From Simmondsia chinensis (Eukaryota > Streptophyta > Magnoliopsida > Caryophyllales > Simmondsiaceae): 64,000 nucleotides of DNA. The notes below the pieces were generated by a model that saw only the letters and a program-made list of their open reading frames with translations, searched no databases and was not told the origin of the DNA. A program made the translations under genes and the position numbers. This document shows positions 9,714 to 21,058 of this stretch, piece after piece. Where the stretch lies: the NCBI GenBank assembly GCA_018398585.1, contig JAGTTD010000008.1, positions 1,934,501 through 1,998,500 on the forward strand, written 5' to 3'. The stretch's first letter is position 1, and each line of letters opens with the position of its first letter.

Positions 9714-12700
9714 CTACGTCCATGCTATTAGTGGAGAACTCCTCGAAATTGCATTTTTTGCAAGTGAGTCTGCTACTTGATTTGCTTCCCTTCTTTGGTG
9801 GATGATGGAGACCCATGAGAATTGTCTCCTCAACATGTGGATTTTGTTGACAATGTTGGCAATCTTCCATGGTGAAGTATCAAAATTGTTGGCCCATGTA
9901 ACTGCATTCTTTGAGTCTGATTCAATAATTAATCTTCCTTCTTTTAGTGTCTGACTTTGGATTGATGTCTCAAGAGCAAATCTGATAGCTTCAATTTCAG
10001 CAAAGTTTGAGTCTTGGATGCCAATTGGAGTGGAGAACACACATTTGATGCTGCCTTGATGGTTATGAAGAACACCTCCGATGCCAGCTGGTCCTGGTTT
10101 GCCACTTGAAGATCCATCTATAGTCCACTTCAAGACTCCTTGATCTGGTGGAGACCACTCAATCTTAGGTCTTGCTTCATCTTTCTTTTCCATGTTGTTA
10201 CTGTCTAAATATTTGATGTGATCTGGTGCACCATGTAAGGAAGGTCTTCAAGTATGGCTTTTATCCACATTGCAACTCGGAACTTTACTAGATTTGTCAC
10301 TTCTTGCGTGGTTGCTTGCTTGTCATTGAAAATTCTATCATTCCTTGCAAGCCATATTGACCATATTATAGCAAAAAAGGTTGTGTACTAGCATTTTCCC
10401 CTAAAATTCCCTGCGTGAACACCCTGCCACTGCTCAAACCAGCATTTTGTGGAGCTAGAGCAAAGCATTTCTTGATTCCACCAACTTGCTATAGCAGCCC
10501 AAACTTTCCAAGCCATCTCACAATGGATGAACAGGTGGTCAACTGTTTATGGAGCTTGATTGCACATGGGGCATATAATCATGTCTTCCTCTATGATCTT
10601 CAAACTTTCCAACCACACTAGGAGTTCCACTTTCGGCGGGACAGCACCCTTCCAGAACCCTTTGATTATGTGTGTTTCTCCATTAGCTTTGCTCTTCCAC
10701 ATTGTTTTGCAGAATGACTTAACTGAGTAGCCTCCCCTTGTGTCAAACCTCCAACAGAAGGAGTTGGATTTGTCTGGGCAGAGAAACACTGGGCCAAGAA
10801 GGTTCTCAAGCTCATCTCTCATGGCAATATCAAACAAGAATAGTTGTCTTCTCCACGGGAAGCTCCATCTCCATGTAAGACCATCCCAAAATCCCATGTC
10901 TGCAATTCTTTTGCCTTTTTGTTCTGAAATTAAGTATATCTATGGTACCTATCTTTTAGAGGCAAGTTATCAAGCCAAACATCTTCCCAAAACAATGTCT
11001 TGAGCCCATTTCCTATGATGTAGAACCAACCCTTCTTGATGCACTCTTCAATCTCTCTAGAGTTTCCATGAAAATTCATTATGTCATACCATGTGAATGG
11101 TGATGCAGCTCTGTTGTGGCCAACAGCAAGGATGTGTTCTGGTGATCTATGTATGCTTAAGATGACTCTCTTCCAAAAGGCTTGGCTATCATCCGAGAAT
11201 CTCCACCACCACTTAAACAGCAGGCCAGCATTCTTTATCATGATGTCTCCCACTCCAAGCCCTCCAAACTCCTTTGGCCTTTGAATAACCTCCCACTTGA
11301 TTAGTGCCATAGATCTTTGCTCATTGTTCCCTTTCCAGAAGAAATTTTTTTGCATCTTGATGATCTTCTTTGCAACCATTTTGGGGATTTTGAACAAGGA
11401 TAGATAGTAGGTTGGGATGTTTTGCATAACCGCTTTGATGAGGACCATTCTTCCTGCTCTTGAGAGGAGTTTTCCCTTCCATCCAGCCAGACTTTTCTGC
11501 ACTTTCTCAAGAACTGGGTTCAGGTACTGATTTTTTTTATATTAGCTCCTAATGGCCATCTAGATAGATGATGGGAAGCCTCCCTTTAGAGCATCCAAAT
11601 GTCAGAGCAGCTCTTGTTGCCCAGCGATCGGATTTGTTTAGTGCAATGAGAATAGATTTTTGATAGTTGATGGCCAGACTTGGCATCAGCTGAAAGCATG
11701 ATAAAATCCACTTGATCCTTCTTATCTCCTCTGCATGAGCATCACCAAAGACAATTGTATCATTAGCAAACTATAGGTGTGTGATTTGTTCATTGTTGTG
11801 ACCAATCTTCAAGCCTCTGATGTATCCCTGCTGCATACTCTTCTTCATTAAAGCATTTAGAGCTTCTGCTCCCAGCACAAAGAGAAAAGGTGATAATGGA
11901 TCACCTTGTCTTAGTCCTCTTTTCATTGGCATGGGAGGAGTTGGAGATCCATTGACTAAGATTGATATGGAAGCTATAGTCATGTATAGGTTTATCCAAT
12001 TTCTCCATTTTACACCAAATCCCATTCTCTTTAGGATCTCATTAATGAAATCCCATCTCATGGTATCATAGGATTTCCTAAAGTCCAATTTTAGGATGAT
12101 TCCTTCAGCCTTGGATCTTTTTGCCCATTGAACAACCTCATTCGCTGTCATTGCACCATCCAGAATTTGCCTATTCTTCACATAGGCTGATTGTTGTTCC
12201 CCTATCAATCCTGGAAGTACATTAATTAGTCTTTTTGCTAACACCTTTGCAGCAATCTTGTACAAGCAGCCCACCATGCTTATAGGTCTGAATTCATCCA
12301 GTGAGGCAGCTCCAGCTTTCTTTGGGATGAGGGTTACCCAAGTGACATTAGCCCTTTTTGGCATTTCATTTTGGTTAAAGAACCTCAGCACAAAGGAGAT
12401 GATGTCTGGCCCTGTTATGTCCCAACTTCTTCTAATGAACTTGAAGTTGAAGCCATCATATCCTAGTGCTTTTGAGGGGTTGCATGCCCACACTGCTTCT
12501 TTGATTTCCTCTTCTGAGATCTGCTTCTCTAATTGTTTTGATTCTTGAATTGTGAGCATTGGTATAGTCAATCCTTCCAGAGATGGCCTTGATGCTTCTT
12601 CTTCATCGTTGTAAAGTTGCCTAAAGTGGTCAATTATTGCTTCTCTTATATCTTCAGGCTGCTGGATTGTTTGATTTCTGATCTTGAGTGAGCCTACGTG

Positions 12701-13806
12701 ATTCTTCTTCAATCTTGCCTTAGCAAGTGTGAAGAAGTACTTTGTGTTCCTGTCACCCTCCTTGATGATCCTACACCTGGACTTTTGTTTCCATAGCTGC
12801 TCCCTCTTCAAGTACCACTTGTCCAACAGAACCCAGGCAGCCTTTCTTCTAGCCACTAACTCTGCATCAATGTCTTCCTCTTCTAAATTTTTGTCAATCT
12901 CATCCAGAGCTCCTTCAAGCTGCTTGATTTTGGAGCTTATGTCTCCAAATCACTCTTTGTTCCATCTTTGAATGCTCTGCTTGATGAGTTTGAGCTTTTG
13001 ATCAGCATCTCTACCTTGCTGATTCTCCCATTCTTCTTTGATGATCTTCCAGAAGTCTTCTCTATTCAACCAATAGTTAAGGCTTCTGAAGGGCACTGGT
13101 CCCCAATTTGTTTTGCTTGATTCAAGGAGCAATGGCACATGATCTGAGAGTTTCTTTTGCAATCCCCACTGCTTGATATCAAGAAATTTTGCTAGCCATT
13201 CTGGAGTGACCAATGTTCTGTCAATTCTACTAAGATATCCACCTCTGCCCCATGTGTATTTTCTCCCCATTAGTGGTAGGTCAATTAGTCCATTGTCTTG
13301 AATAAACCTCCTGAAATCTTTCATGCCTCCAATCACCGTATTTGCTTCTTTTCTATCCTTATGATTGAGTATTTCATTCATATCTCCAGTGACCATGACA
13401 GGGCACTTTAGCCTTTGAATGATCTGTGCTATGTCTTGCCAGAGTGTGGATCTTCCTGATTTTGTTGTTGGAGCATATATAATATGATTGCACATTCAAA
13501 GTCTGCCTCTGATATGTTCCCTTCAAGGCACAACCAGTTGCTGCCTGATTGAATCATGTAAGATGCAATCCATCCTTTGTCCCATACACCAATAATTCCA
13601 CCTGATCCTGTGTCTGATGCAACAATGAACTTTGAACTAAAGTCTGAGTGAGGCCAGATGGCTTTAGCAACATCCCTATTCTCGTATGTGATTTTTGTCT
13701 CCAGAAAGCAAGCTATGTTTGGCCTTCTTTGCTTTATTACCTCCTGTACCATTGTTTTCTTCGGCCTTGAATTCAGCCCATTCACATTCCGCACTAACAG
13801 CTTCAT
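9714..13806 (-). pseudogene. LINE ORF2: endonuclease, reverse transcriptase, RNase H (broken)
   Basis: The minus-strand reading starts at 13806 (MKLLVRNVNGLNS, the usual start of plant LINE endonucleases). It continues with FLETKI, a GDMNEILNHKD motif and SDHVPLLL in the endonuclease. The reverse transcriptase follows (12856-11771) with EFRPISMVGCLYKIAAKVLA, LKLDFRKSYDTMRWDF and GLRQGDPLSPFLF. The catalytic FADD box is ruined: a stop codon precedes it and it reads FANDT. Next come a zinc-knuckle-like region (MIICPMCNQ) and an RNase H domain (10193-9714: GVLKWTIDGSSSG, AEIEAIRFAL, IIESDSKNAV, REANQVADSLAK). At least four frame breaks or stops are visible, near 13490, 12940, 11770 and 10900. 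The product would have nicked DNA and copied its own RNA in the nucleus. Confidence 0.9.
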
Positions 13807-14553
13807 TCTTCCCTCAAATAGCTCACTCCTTAGCAGATCTTGCCTTTTCCTTTAATGTCTTTTTGTCTTTGTCTGAATTCCACTCTTTTAAGTCCCTTAG
13901 ATTTCCTCAATCTCGCTTCAATGTCTTCCACATCTAAGCCATTCCACACAATCCCAATTTCATTGCCTGCCTGCCTTCCATACCTTCCTTGCTTCTTCCC
14001 TACCAGTGCTTCTTGATTTCGAGCCTGTAGGTGTGTATGTTTCGCTTTCAGTGAAATCATCCTCACTTTCATCTTTAAGTTGTTTGCATTCTGAGGTGTG
14101 TGCTTCTTTCTCTTTGTCTAGCTTCACCTGAGCTCTTTCTTCACCTTGTGAAGGTGTTTTTTGCATAATGTCTACATCATAGAGGTTAACAAATCCAGGA
14201 GGAAAGCCATCATCTGATGTGTAAGCTTCTTTTAAATCTTCTTCGTTGTCTGTTTGTCTTTCTTTGTTAGTGTATAGGCTTCCACTTGTCGCTTTTGTAC
14301 TTCTACACAGCCACGGTCTTTCAGGTTCCTGAGCAAAAGCAACCTTAATGCCTGTTGATTTCCATTCTTGATCTGATGTTCTCACTTTATGTTCATTGTC
14401 CTCCTTCCCAATGTTTTCTATGTTGTTGTGTTTTTCAATTTGAAATTCTTCCTCTCGGTCAGAACTTACTTTTTGGGGCTTGTGTGGGTTGCTTTTTAGG
14501 TATGTACTTTTGGTCCATGACTTTGTTGCTTTTTCCATGCTATGTCTTATTTC

Positions 14554-15597
14554 GATTAATTTACCAAAATGGCATCTTTGGCAAAAATATTTACTAAAAT
14601 GGCATAGTTAAAAAAATATTTACCAAAATGGCACACTTTACTGTACCGTCAATAGGAAACGCCGTTTCAAACGGCGTTCGTTGGGCGTCCGTTAGGCGTC
14701 ACCTAAAGGACGCCGTCCGAAACGGCGTCCGTTAGACGACTCCTAACGTACGCCGTTAAACGGCCTCTGTACGCCGTTAGACGACACACCTTTGTATAAA
14801 GTAGAAAAAATTAACAATCCTCCTAACTTAATTAACAATAAAATAATAAAATAAAGTACAAAAAAAATTTAGTAGAGTTACATTATTTAATGTATAAAGT
14901 AATAAAAAGGGAAAAAATGCACTGTAATAATAGATTACAAAAACCCCCTGATGTAATAAAAAAGGGTGTCGATGTGATCCGGGATATGTTGCGTTAATCC
15001 AAACTGACGCAACACTCTATCAGGGCAATGCAGCTCTACAATGCCAAAGCATATCATTGGTCCCTGATATCGCCAGATATGACTCAACGAACGCCGTTTC
15101 AAACGGCGTTTTCTATTGACGCTACAGTAAAGTTTGCCATTTTGGTAAATATTTTTTCAACTATGCCATTTTGGTAATTTTTTTTGCAAAAAGTGCCACT
15201 TTGGAAATTTATTCTGCATTTTTTCCCTTTTTATTACTTTATACATTAAATAATGTAACTCTACTAAATTTTTTTCTACTTTATTTTATCATTTTATTGT
15301 TAATTAAGTTAGGAGGATTGTTAATTTTTTCTACTTTATACAAAGGTGTGTGGTCTAACAGCGTACGGAGGCCGTTTAACGGTGTCCGTTAGGAGTCGTC
15401 TAACGGACGCCGTTTCTAACGGCATCTGTACGCCGTTTCGGACGGCGTCCTTTAGGTGACGCCTAACGGACGCCCAACGAACGCCGTTTGAAACGGCGTT
15501 TCCTATTAACGCTACAGTAAAGTGTGCCATTTGGTAAATATTTTTTCAACTATGCCATTTTGGTAAATATTTTTGCCAAAGATGCGGTAAATTATTC
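14554..15597. mobile_element. Fold-back Mutator-like element (1044 bp) inside the LINE
   Basis: An exact 9-bp duplication, TCTTATTTC, flanks it at 14545-14553 and 15598-15606, the TSD length of Mutator-like elements. The ends are inverted: GATTAATTTACC on the left, GAATAATTTACC read inward from the right. The inverted arms (14554-14921 and 15215-15597, ~370-380 bp) include terminal copies of ACCAAAATGGCA and GC-rich short palindromes built on AACGCCGTTTCAAACGGCG. The core (14922-15214) holds a PMD gene fragment and an extra internal copy of the element terminus ending exactly at 15214. No transposase is present, so it is non-autonomous. Confidence 0.93.
14941..15084 (-). pseudogene. Captured plant mobile domain (PMD/MAIN-type) gene fragment
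   Basis: The minus strand encodes 48 uninterrupted codons including SHIWRYQGPMICFGIVE, then HCPDRVLRQFGLTQHIPDH, then DTLFYYIRGF. The pattern W.Y.GP-I.F.IVE.H-PDRV.RQFGL.Q.IP is characteristic of the plant mobile domain of MAIN/MAIL proteins, which is also found fused to Mutator and Ty3 element proteins and in PP7-like proteins. Stops follow directly (TAA beyond 14941). It sits in the core of the fold-back element, so it travels with the transposon. Whether it was captured from a host gene or inherited from an autonomous PMD-bearing element cannot be decided here. Confidence 0.85.
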
Positions 15598-16936
15598 TCT
15601 TATTTCAGGGGAGCTTTTGTCCTTTGCCTCCCTTTTTTGCTCTGCCTTGGCCGCTGCATTTAATGCTACTTTTTCCACCTCATCATCTTCTCCATTGCTT
15701 GCATCCTCCATTGTTACATTGTTTCTAGTTACTGCTTGCTTAGGTTGCTGAAGCTTTTGATCTTTATTTGTTGTTCTGAACTCTTTTCTAGCATCTTCTA
15801 TGTGATCTTCTCTTGCCCTTTTCAGTCTTTCATTCTCACGAATCCATGATATAACTTTTTCTGTTTGCAGAAGACCAGCTTCCATGACATGAATGGAATG
15901 TCTTCCTTGTCCTACTATATACTCAGCAACTTCATCAATCCAATTGTTATGTTCAGTTTCCACAAGTATACTACCCATTTCAAGTGATCCTTCAGCTTTG
16001 CATACACTGTCAATAGCTATGACTCTTCCCCAAAACATGCCTATTTTAGTGAAGTTATGCACACTCCATGCATGTAATGGGACACCATAGCAGTAGAGCC
16101 ATGTTTTCCTCTTCATGCTAGTATCAAACTCATACCATTTCTTCACTTTGACAAAAGTGTTCTTTAGCCATTCAGGGTTCTCCTGCATCAGCTAGTTCCT
16201 TTCTTCTTCACTAGATAGGGCAATGGCATATCTTGTGCCTCCCATGTGTTGCACATGTATATCCTGCAGGCCATTGTCGTATAGGATATTTTCTAATTTT
16301 TGAATCTCTATATCCTCTAAGGTTTTAGTGACTATGCCTCTTCTAAGTTTTTCTTTCCTGAAATCATATGAGACGCCATAAATGACTTTTTGTGCTGCGC
16401 ATTCAGAGCAGTTCCTGCAGCTCTCGTTTTTACTTGAGTCTCCTTCTTCCCAGTGTCTTCTTCTTGTTCCAGCATTGTTCTTACCTTCCTGCTTTGAGTC
16501 ATTGTTTATAAGTGCATCAACATAAGTTTTTTGTTTGTATTGGTGTTGCTTTTCTTGTGTGACATTGGTAGCATCATATTGCTTCGTTTTACTTTGGTTT
16601 TCTTCTCCGTTTTACTGAATCTTGCCATTTGGACCTAGATTTTGTTGTCCCTTAGCCAGCAGCCATGTGATTCCTTTATAGCTCGTTTTGCTTCATACAT
16701 GTTGTTGTATCTTACAAAACCATACTTCAATCTTTTGTTTGTCTTCTTTCTTTGTGGATGAACATCCACAACTCGTCCATGATTGTTGAATAAATTCCTC
16801 AGCCATGTATTGGTGATGTTGGTAGGGAGATTGTCAACAAAGAGTGTGAACCCTTTTGTGCTTCTGACATTTTGCCTCCCAGCTCCTCTCTCTAACATTT
16901 TTAAATCTTTTTGTAGTGCTTTCATTACTACGTGTA

Positions 16937-17359
16937 TTTTTACTAATAACAATATCAAGATACTTACTACTACACCAACCACTAAAACATACAACCAGTG
17001 GTTATAAAGCACCAACAAAGTCGAGCATGTTGGACGAAAGGACCAAGATGTTAGATCTTAGGCTCTTTGATCAGTGACTCACCAGCCACTAGATCGATGA
17101 AGAATCTCTCAAAAATCATACATATAAAAGTATAACAGGAGTAAAAAATAAAGACAAAAATTTTCTGTTAAATATATTTTTGGTCGAAAAAGTATTAATA
17201 TGGAATATGATTCTTACAATAGAGAGAGGAGAGAGAGAGCTTCAATTTTTGGTCTAAAATTTTATTGTACACTAATCATAATTTCATGTCAAATCTAGGT
17301 CAAATCTGGATTATGTTTGATGCCATATAAATCTAACCCGATTTGAAATCTTTTTGTCA
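16937..17359. other. Intergenic DNA between LINE and Mutator-like element
   Basis: AT-rich, with no gene. It contains a short GA-repeat (GAGAGAGGAGAGAGAGAG near 17222). Confidence 0.4.
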
Positions 17360-17902
17360 ATATTAATTGAGTCGGTTTCCAAAATAATGCTAAAAAATAA
17401 AAAAATTAAAAAAATAATAATGAAAAAAAAATATTTCCAAATCTACTGTTGAATCGTGTTTGCAAAAAGCGTTTAAATTTCAATAAAACCGGATCAAAAA
17501 AATGCGGGTTATTTCAGTATAAACCGCGTTTACTAAACGCGGTTCATATTAATATAAACCGCGTCTATTAAACGCGGTTTATCCCTGAACCGCGTTTACA
17601 AAACACGGTTTAACGTCAGGAATCCAAAATCCCCTTTTTTCACTTATACTTACCATTATGCCGCAATTCTTCACTTTTTTGTTCGCTTATAGTTTTCATT
17701 ATGCCGCAATTTGTAATGATTATTATATTAATCCCATGTCTCTCTTAATGAAGCTCCAACATCATAAGTAGAGGTCAAATAACTCCAATAATAGTACTTG
17801 AAAGATCTCCATTGTATAAGCAAAAGAAAGGAGGAGGCGAACGACGTGACTGGTGGTGGATTAACGAGAAAGAGGCAGAGAGACGGTGAGAGCAACGGAG
17901 AG

Positions 17903-20900
17903 TAGTGGTGGCCAACGGGCCGAGTCGGCCCGAAAACCTGCTCGGCCCGGCTCGTTTACGGCCCGGCCCGGCCCGCATGGCACTGTAGGTCCCCCGGGCC
18001 GGGCCGGGCCTTGGGCCTAATTTTTTCAGGGTCTGGGCCTGGCCCAAAAGAGCCAACGGCTCTTTTTTTACAAAAAAAAAAAAAAAAAAATTGTATATAT
18101 TTTTTTTATAAATACTGAAACCTCCCCACTCATTTTCTCACAAAATCTTCAATTCTCTCTTCTCTCTCTATACATTCATCATCTCCCATCTTCTCTAATT
18201 TGCTAATTGCAAAATTATGCTCTAAAGTTCGAAGTTCGTAAAGTATTTGGCTGAAATGTGAATTTCATTGTTCTCTCGTTTCGGTAATTTTAGTATCGTA
18301 ATTTTTTTTGATTCGCATTTTTAGTTATTTAATTTGCATTACTACTTGCATTTTATAAATATTAATCATTTATACTAATATGGCATACAACTCTTCATCA
18401 TCTGGAGCCGGTCGTGCTAGTTCTAGCTCTTCTCGGCCACCCAGAATTCCTAAAAGGACTAGAATTGACTTACTTAATACTGAAGAACGAGCTTTTATAC
18501 AACCAGACCCAACACCCCAATACACTGATGATAGCATAGATTATAACTTTTCACAACCACAAGATTATCATGAGTCAGATAGTGGTGGGGTTGGAGACTC
18601 ACAAACTGATGAGGAACCCATCCCCACCACTGATGCCCAGCCTGAAACTAGTACATTGACTAGTAGGCGTACAACTAGTGGGGTATGGAAGCACTTTACC
18701 CTTAATAAGACAACTAATAAAGCAACCTGTAAATTATGTGACCCACCTAAGAATTTTAGCCATCAACCCGGCAGTGGGACGGGCACACTAAATAGACATA
18801 TACTTAGGTGCTACCCCGAGCAATTCCCGGAAAAGAGCCAACAACGTTTAGTACAGCAAGTGACCGGTGCACTTGCTAATTTTAGGTTCTCTCAGGAGAG
18901 CAACCGTAGGGGGCTAGCTAAATATGTAATTTTGAGTGAAGGCCTTTTAGTACCGGCGAAAACCCACATTTCGTCGACTACCTCCAACGAAATGTGAACC
19001 CCGCAATTGTGAGGATTCCTCGGAACACCGTAAAGCGGGACGCTTTTACGTTGTACCACAATCTTAAAATTGGGATACATACACTTTTTGCGACGAACAC
19101 GAGCATGTTCTCGTTGACGTCGGACGTATGGACGTCCAAACCCTGCCAACCTTATATGTGCATAACGACACACTGGACCGATGAATCCTTCATCATCCAG
19201 AAGAGAATAATTCATTTTGGGCTTTTAGATTGCCCCCATACTGTCGAGATAATTACGGGTGCGATTATGTCGGCAGTCCGCGATTGGGGCATAGAACAAC
19301 GTATCTTCAGTATTACGTTTGACAATGCTTCCAATAACACTGCATCCGTAGCACATTTAATTAGGAAAATGAGACCCATGTTAGGTGGGAAGTGTTTTCA
19401 TATTCGTTGCATCTGTCACATTTTGCATTTAATGGTAATGGATAGTTTAGATCTTATAGACGCATCCCTTGCCACCTTAAGATCTGTAATAATATCAATT
19501 AAAGCATCCGTCGCTAGGAAAAAAATATTTAAAAAAGTATGTAGGTTGCATAATATAGAATATAAACAATTTAAATTAGACTCCAAAACTAGGTGGTCGT
19601 CTAGCGTAGTAATGTTGGAGCGCATTCTACCATACAAAGACGCTCTGATGGAATTCGCCCAGGAAAATAGTGTAGAATGGCGCGATTACAACCTGGACGG
19701 TATACATTGGGAGACAATAGATGAAATTTGTAAATTTTTTAGCATGTTTAAAGACGCGACAACATTTTTTTCGGGTTGCTACTATCCGACCATGCCTCAA
19801 GCAATATCAACATTGCTTGATATTGTAAATTGGATGGTGGGTAATCAATCCAACCCCATTTTGTTCGGATCGATTACGGCAATGAAAGAAAAGTTTGTCA
19901 AATATTTTTCTGACCTACCTCTTACTTATTGCTTTGCAACTATTTTAGACTCTCGTTGTAAACGCGAGGGTTTCAACTTGTTTTGCCAATATTTTTTTAA
20001 ATATTTGCATTCTACTCTTAATGTCGACACTTTCATTGCCGATGTCGATAACGACTTGCATAATTTATTTTCTGAGTATTCTCGTAAATTATCATTTAAT
20101 AATCCTAGTACTACTGCAGTAGGATCTTCCACATCTAGTGGAAGTAGTTCACACATGTCATATTCGTGGAAGCTGTTGGAGCAATTTATGCCCGCAGTAG
20201 CCCCCACGTCATGTGACGAGCTAGATTATTACTTGTGGACACGGTTGGTCCATATTTTCGGGCCGCCGGCCAACCCGCATTTTGATCTTTTACAATGGTG
20301 GAACACAAACCAAACCCAATATTCCGTGCTTTCCACAATGGCACATGATATACTAAGTTGTCCGGTGTCTTCAGTAGCATCGGAGTGTGCTTTTAGTCTT
20401 GGTGGCAGGTTGCTTGGAACGAAGAGGGCAAACCTATCGCCGTCGAGCTTGGAGATGTCCGTGTGCTTGAAGGATTGGCTGCTAGCTGAGGCAAGAGATC
20501 AACAGAGAATGAAGATGGATTCATCGAGCGATGAAGAAGACGACCGCACAACTGATACGTCAAATGATGGCGTAGAAACCCCCCGATATGACTGATATCA
20601 AGATTCAAGACTTTTGTATGTTAATTATTTACTTTCAAATATTTACGTCAAAAGATGACCGCACACTCCATATGTCAAACTTTATATTTTTTGATAAATA
20701 AATTTGTATTTTTAAATATTAGGCCCCAACTTTGTATTTGTATTTGATATGTTATTTATTTACTGATATTTTTTTGATAATTACTTGTTGTATATTGTAT
20801 TTTATTTATTATATATATTTAGTATTATTTTTTTTGAACATGTATACTTGGAAAGAAATATATTTGTATCTCATATTATTTATCAATGAATTACAATAAT

Positions 20901-21058
20901 TTTAGTACAAAAAGACTATGTATTTTTTAATTTTTTTTTAATTTAGTTAAAAAGGCTGGGCCAGCCTGCCCGCACTGTAGCGGGCCAGGGCCTGGTCTTG
21001 GGCCGGTCCCGGCCCTGGAGGCCCTCGGGCCGGGCCGGGCCAGGCCCGGCCACCACTA
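17903..21058 (+). mobile_element. hAT transposon, 3156 bp, with frameshifted transposase
   Basis: The ends are TAGTGGTGGCC and GGCCACCACTA, typical hAT terminal inverted repeats. They are flanked by an 8-bp duplication with one mismatch, ACGGAGAG (17895-17902) and GCGGAGAG (21059-21066). Both subterminal regions are packed with GGCCCGG motifs in opposite orientations, probably transposase-binding repeats. The single gene inside (18380-20595) has one frameshift. An internally deleted relative lies at 55573-57484. Confidence 0.95.
18380..20595 (+). pseudogene. hAT (Ac/RICESLEEPER-type) transposase, single frameshift
   Basis: The N-terminal frame (18380-18997) begins MAYNSSSSGAGRASSSS. It has a BED zinc finger (SGVWKHFTLNK...CKLCDPP...TGTLNRHILRC) at about residues 105-155. 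The second frame (to 20595) has the RNase H-like hAT core: LTSDVWTSKPCQPYMCIT, FGLLDCPHT, SITFDNASNN, CFHIRCICHILHL, and SKTRWSSSV. The C-terminal dimerisation region follows (DELDYYLW, FDLLQWWNTNQTQYSVLSTMAHDIL, SSVASECAFSLGGRLL). Comparison with the copy at 55573 shows that one A is missing between 18940 and 18941 (AGTGAAGGCC here, GAAAGGCC there), which accounts for the frame change. Total length ~735 aa is normal. No other stop is visible, so the element is a recent casualty. Confidence 0.93.

Larger units (their letters stand above)
13960..16898 (-). pseudogene. LINE ORF1 with N-terminal RRM, split by a transposon
   Basis: The probable start is the ATG at 16898 (MLERGAGRQNVRSTKG), ~25 nt inside the element. 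An RRM follows: FTLFVDNLPTN as RNP2 and LKYGFVRYNN as RNP1, about residues 15-90. A TAG interrupts the frame near 16635 right after WLRDNKI. The middle part (16188-15592) has KTWLYCYGVPLHAW and FTKIGMFWGRVIAID, the conserved ORF1 core of plant L1 elements related to DUF4283. The 14554-15597 insertion then splits the frame, and the acidic C-terminal part resumes at 14538. ORF1 proteins are RNA-binding chaperones of the retrotransposition complex; the one here is non-functional. Confidence 0.85.
9554..16923 (-). mobile_element. Near full-length L1-type LINE, interrupted by a Mutator-like element
   Basis: The duplication ATTACTACGTGTA lies at 9541-9553 (beside the poly-T that represents the 3' poly-A tail, ~9554-9567) and at 16924-16936, fixing both ends. 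On the minus strand the order is: a ~25-nt leader, ORF1 (from 16898) starting with an RRM, ORF2 with endonuclease, reverse transcriptase and RNase H, then the tail ATTAATGAAATGGCAATTATC plus poly-A. Subtracting the 1044-bp insertion at 14554-15597 and its 9-bp duplication leaves about 6.3 kb, a normal full length for plant L1 elements. Both ORFs carry stops, so the element is inactive. Confidence 0.93.

Noticed and set aside
9652..13855. Plus-strand open frames over the LINE, such as 11820-12071 and 12258-12548
   Set aside because: They are the antisense of the minus-strand endonuclease/RT/RNase H coding sequence and show no domain of their own.
17775..18056. Open frame rich in Gly, Pro and Arg over the hAT left end
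   Set aside because: It reads the GGCCCGG subterminal repeats; the composition is an artefact of GC-rich transposon ends.
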